NCBI RefSeq assembly: GCF_014256275.1
Contig: NZ_JACCFE010000002.1
Location: 372,001-436,000, forward strand
Direction: 5' to 3'
Length of the DNA: 64,000 nucleotides
Source of the DNA: Rhodococcus sp. 4CII
GTDB taxonomy: Bacteria; Actinomycetota; Actinomycetes; Mycobacteriales; Mycobacteriaceae
The position numbers and the translations under genes were made by a program. Below the pieces are notes generated by a model. The model did no database searches. It was not told where the DNA came from and was given only the letters and a program-made list of their open reading frames with translations. Of the stretch, positions 61,471-64,000 are shown in pieces. How positions within the stretch are numbered: position 1 is the stretch's first letter; each line of letters opens with the position of its first letter.

Positions 61471-63778
61471 TCGTGGGCGGGTCGAACGCGCGGATGGGCG
61501 GCAGTTCGCCCTCGTAGCGTTCGATGTCGACGAGCACGTGCTGACCCGTGCAGCCGTGGGCCAGCGACGAGGTGCCCACGTCCGGGGTCAGCACGTTCGG
61601 GTTTCCGTGCACGCACAGCGAGTCGGGGTCGGTGGCGTCGAGCGGGTCGTACCAGGCGCCCGTCGACAGCTGGACGACACCGCGGCGGACCCCGTCGTCC
61701 ACCACCACACCGGCGAGGCACGCACCGCGGTCGTTGAACACGCGGACCACGTCCCCGGCGGCGAGAGTGCGTTCGGCCGCGTCTTCCGGGTGGATGCGCA
61801 GCGGTTCGCGGCCCCGGATCTTCGACTTCTGACTGGTGCCGCCGTGGTCGAGCTGGCTGTGCAGGCGGGTGCGCGGCTGGTTGGCGATCAGGTGCAGCGG
61901 AAACTGCTGTGCCCGCCTGCCGCCGAGCCATTCCTCGGGCTCGTACCAGCGGGGGTGACCGGCGCAGTCGTCGTAGCCGAATCCGTCGATGTCTTCGGAG
62001 AAGATCTCGATCCGCCCGCTCGGGGTGGCGAGGGGGAACTTCACCGGGTCGGCACGGAAGTCGCCGAACAGGATCAGGTCGTCCTCGGTGCGCATCCGCA
62101 CCTGCCCCTGCGTCCAGAATTCGTCGAACTCGGGGGCGGGACCACCATCGGCGCGGACGAAGTCGCGCCACTGCCCGTACAGGTGCGCGAGCCACTGCTC
62201 GGACGAGCGTCCCTCGGTGAACTTCTCGCCGACGCCGAGTTTCGTCGCCACCGCGGCGAACGTGTCGTAGTCGTCCCGCGCGTCGGCGTACGGCCGCACC
62301 GCGGCGTGCATGGCGACGAGCAGCGGGTCGTTGCGGGTGCAGCTGAGGTCGTCCCGCTCGAGTGAGGTGGTGGACGGGACGACGATGTCGGCGTGCCGGG
62401 CCATCGGCGTCCAGTAGGGGTCGTGGACCACGATCGTGTCCGGCCGGGCCAGCGCCCGGCGCAGCCGGGGAATGTGCTGATGGTGGTGGAACGGGTTCCC
62501 GCCCGCCCAGTACAACATCTTGATGTCCGGGTACGTCAGCCGCTGACCGTCGTAGTCGAACGACGCGCCCGGGTTCAACAGCATGTCCGAGACGGCGGCC
62601 ACGGGAATGAAATCGCGGACGGGGTTCAAACCCTGCGGAAGCGTGGGCAACGGGTACGGGACGGGTGCGAGCCCGGGCTCGTTCATCGAGCCGTAGCCGT
62701 GGCCGAAACCCCCTCCGGGAAGGCCGATCTGACCCAGCATCGCGGCGAGGGTGACCCCCATCCAGGGGGCCTGCTCGCCGTGTCGGACCCGCTGCAGCGA
62801 CCAGGTGACGGTCACCATTGTCCGGCCCGACGCCATCCGCCGCGCGAGGGCCGCGAGTTCCGCGGCGGGGATCCCGGAGAGCCGTTCGGCCCATCCGGGG
62901 GATTTCGGTACCCCGTCGGAGCGCCCGAGCAGGTAGTCCTCGAAGCGGTCGTAGCCGACGCAATGACTGTCCAGGAACGCCGTGTCGTGCAGGCCCTCCG
63001 TCGCGAGGACGTACGCGAGCGCGAGCATGACCGCGACGTCGGTGCCGGGCACCGGGGCGTGCCGTTCGGCGGCGCCGTGCATGTCGTCGTGCAGCGGACT
63101 GAACGACACGACCGAGCCGCCGCGGCGGCGGAGCGCGTCGAGCGCGTCGCGGGTGGGGTGGTCGCTGGTACCACCGTGGTTGACGCCGGTGTTCTTCAGC
63201 GGAACCCCACCGAAGCAGACCATGAGGTCGGTGTGCTCGGCGATGACCTTCCAGGACGTGGAGCGGGCAAACATCTTCCAGTGCGTGCCCACGACCCGGG
63301 GCATGATCACGCCCGTCGCACCCAGCGAGTAGCTGTGCACGGAACGGGTGTAGCCGCCGAGGGTGTTCAGGAACCGGTGAACCTGGCTCTGGGCGTGATG
63401 GAACCGCCCCGCACTGGCCCAGCCGTAGGAACCGCCGTAGATCGCGGCGTTGCCGTATGTGTCGACGACCCTGCGCAACTCGTCGGCGAGCCGCTGGGTC
63501 AGTTCCTCCCAGTCGACAGCCACGAACTCGTCGGAACCCCGGGAATCGGTCGGACCCGGACCGTGGTCGAGCCACCCGCGGCGCACCACCGGTCCGGTGA
63601 TCCGCGCCTTGGTGCGAACCGATCCGGCGATGTTGCCGAGCACCGGTGACGGATCGGCGTCACCGATATAGGGGTGCGCGGTGACGACCTCACCGTCGGC
63701 CACCTCGGCCTCGAACATCCCCCAGTGCGACATGTGCTGGTAGCGGGGCGCGGTGCGGGCCCCGTCGGCGTCACTCAT
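61430..63778 (-). CDS. Molybdopterin oxidoreductase, BisC/biotin sulfoxide reductase family
   Basis: A 782-residue DMSO reductase-family enzyme. It has AAIYGGSYGWASAGRFHHAQ, RSVHSYSLGATGVIMPRVVG (Ser Mo-ligand region), MGVTLAAMLGQIGLPGGGFG, LSCTRNDPLLVAM and LIANQPRTRLHSQLDHGG (cofactor binding). It has no N-terminal Fe-S cysteines and no signal peptide, as in BisC, a cytoplasmic enzyme that reduces biotin and free methionine-S-sulfoxide. It is convergent with msrB. Confidence 0.85.
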   Translation of the reverse strand: MSDADGARTAPRYQHMSHWGMFEAEVADGEVVTAHPYIGDADPSPVLGNIAGSVRTKARITGPVVRRGWLDHGPGPTDSRGSDEFVAVDWEELTQRLADELRRVVDTYGNAAIYGGSYGWASAGRFHHAQSQVHRFLNTLGGYTRSVHSYSLGATGVIMPRVVGTHWKMFARSTSWKVIAEHTDLMVCFGGVPLKNTGVNHGGTSDHPTRDALDALRRRGGSVVSFSPLHDDMHGAAERHAPVPGTDVAVMLALAYVLATEGLHDTAFLDSHCVGYDRFEDYLLGRSDGVPKSPGWAERLSGIPAAELAALARRMASGRTMVTVTWSLQRVRHGEQAPWMGVTLAAMLGQIGLPGGGFGHGYGSMNEPGLAPVPYPLPTLPQGLNPVRDFIPVAAVSDMLLNPGASFDYDGQRLTYPDIKMLYWAGGNPFHHHQHIPRLRRALARPDTIVVHDPYWTPMARHADIVVPSTTSLERDDLSCTRNDPLLVAMHAAVRPYADARDDYDTFAAVATKLGVGEKFTEGRSSEQWLAHLYGQWRDFVRADGGPAPEFDEFWTQGQVRMRTEDDLILFGDFRADPVKFPLATPSGRIEIFSEDIDGFGYDDCAGHPRWYEPEEWLGGRRAQQFPLHLIANQPRTRLHSQLDHGGTSQKSKIRGREPLRIHPEDAAERTLAAGDVVRVFNDRGACLAGVVVDDGVRRGVVQLSTGAWYDPLDATDPDSLCVHGNPNVLTPDVGTSSLAHGCTGQHVLVDIERYEGELPPIRAFDPPTISRRSVPGPARSN

Positions 63779-63793
63779 CGACGATGCGTCAGA

Positions 63794-64000
63794 TCACGGA
63801 AGCGCCGTGACCAGCTTCTCCACATCCACCCGCGGGCCGGTGAAGAACGGCACCTCCTCGCGGACGTGCAGCCGGGCCTCGGTGGCGCGCAGGTCACGCA
63901 TGAGGTCGACGATGCGGTACAACTCCGGTGCCTCGAACGCCAGGATCCACTCGTAGTCGCCGAGCGCGAATGCGGGCACGGTGTTGGCGCGCACGTCCTT
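63794..64000 (-). CDS. hemQ: Coproheme decarboxylase HemQ/ChdC, C-terminal part
   Basis: The gene runs out of the right edge; 68 codons are visible. The visible tail has RANTVPAFALGDYEWILAFEAPEL-type sequence, then MRDLRATEARLHVREEVPFF and TGPRV, typical of actinobacterial HemQ. It makes heme b from coproheme. Its position near msrB matches mycobacteria (Rv2676c). Confidence 0.9.
   Translation of the reverse strand, partial: KDVRANTVPAFALGDYEWILAFEAPELYRIVDLMRDLRATEARLHVREEVPFFTGPRVDVEKLVTALP

Noticed and set aside
1..64000. Long ORFs on strands opposite annotated genes, such as those opposite pdxS, ruvB, secD and hisS
   Set aside because: They are shadows caused by high GC content. They are arginine-rich, lack ribosome sites and have no recognisable domains.
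1..64000. CRISPR array or rRNA operon
   Set aside because: No regularly spaced repeats and no rRNA-like sequence were seen.

Overview
The window is high-GC actinobacterial DNA, best explained as the chromosome of a Rhodococcus (R. opacus/jostii-like) or close relative. The evidence is strong third-position GC, GTG/TTG starts, and gene order that follows the Mycobacterium tuberculosis blocks hisS-Rv2581c-ppiB-relA-apt-Rv2585c-secF-secD-yajC, ruvCAB, YebC, pdxT-tesB-pdxS, Nudix-pimA-acyltransferase-pgsA-HIT-thrS and ribD-Rv2672-aftC-msrB-hemQ. These assignments rest on reading the sequence; no search was run.

Layout. 1-5400: end of a zinc peptidase gene, an ArsR/SRPBCC operon, a decayed gene, an SOS-boxed radical SAM gene, RidA, a cyclopropane synthase-like methyltransferase and an acyl-CoA-binding protein. 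5.4-15.2 kb: variable genes (class A PBP, ABM-fold protein, beta-lactamase-fold lipoprotein, ABCG-like transporter, HD/LuxR regulator, DapB-fold reductase, second ArsR/SRPBCC operon). 15.2-21.2 kb: a TetR-flanked operon of permease, two urea-carboxylase-associated proteins and a carboxyltransferase-only relative of urea/guanidine carboxylase. 21.2-22.9 kb: an EspC-like type VII secretion pair. 23-52.8 kb: conserved housekeeping core (translation, stringent response, purine salvage, Sec export, Holliday junction processing, vitamin B6, phosphatidylinositol mannoside synthesis, RNA ligase). 53-55.6 kb: tRNA cluster and accessory patch with a TnpB remnant, an orphan LeuA regulatory domain behind a branched-chain amino acid leader peptide, a 6C small RNA and an internally deleted MFS gene. 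55.6-64 kb: GNAT, AFG1-type ATPase, RibD-like reductase, lipoprotein hydrolase, AftC, MsrB, a BisC-like molybdoenzyme and the end of HemQ.

Links between genes. RuvC and the radical SAM gene both carry LexA boxes. PdxS and PdxT are separated by two tesB paralogues and an opposing kinase-like gene. The Nudix, PimA, acyltransferase, PgsA and HIT genes form a tightly overlapping envelope operon behind thrS. MsrB and the BisC-like enzyme converge and plausibly cover the two methionine sulfoxide stereoisomers.

The observations most worth a second look are the stand-alone LeuA regulatory domain with its leader MQRILVVLRRSGV, the adjacent 6C RNA, the carboxylase operon without biotin carboxylase or biotin carrier, and the decayed accessory patch beside the tRNAs.
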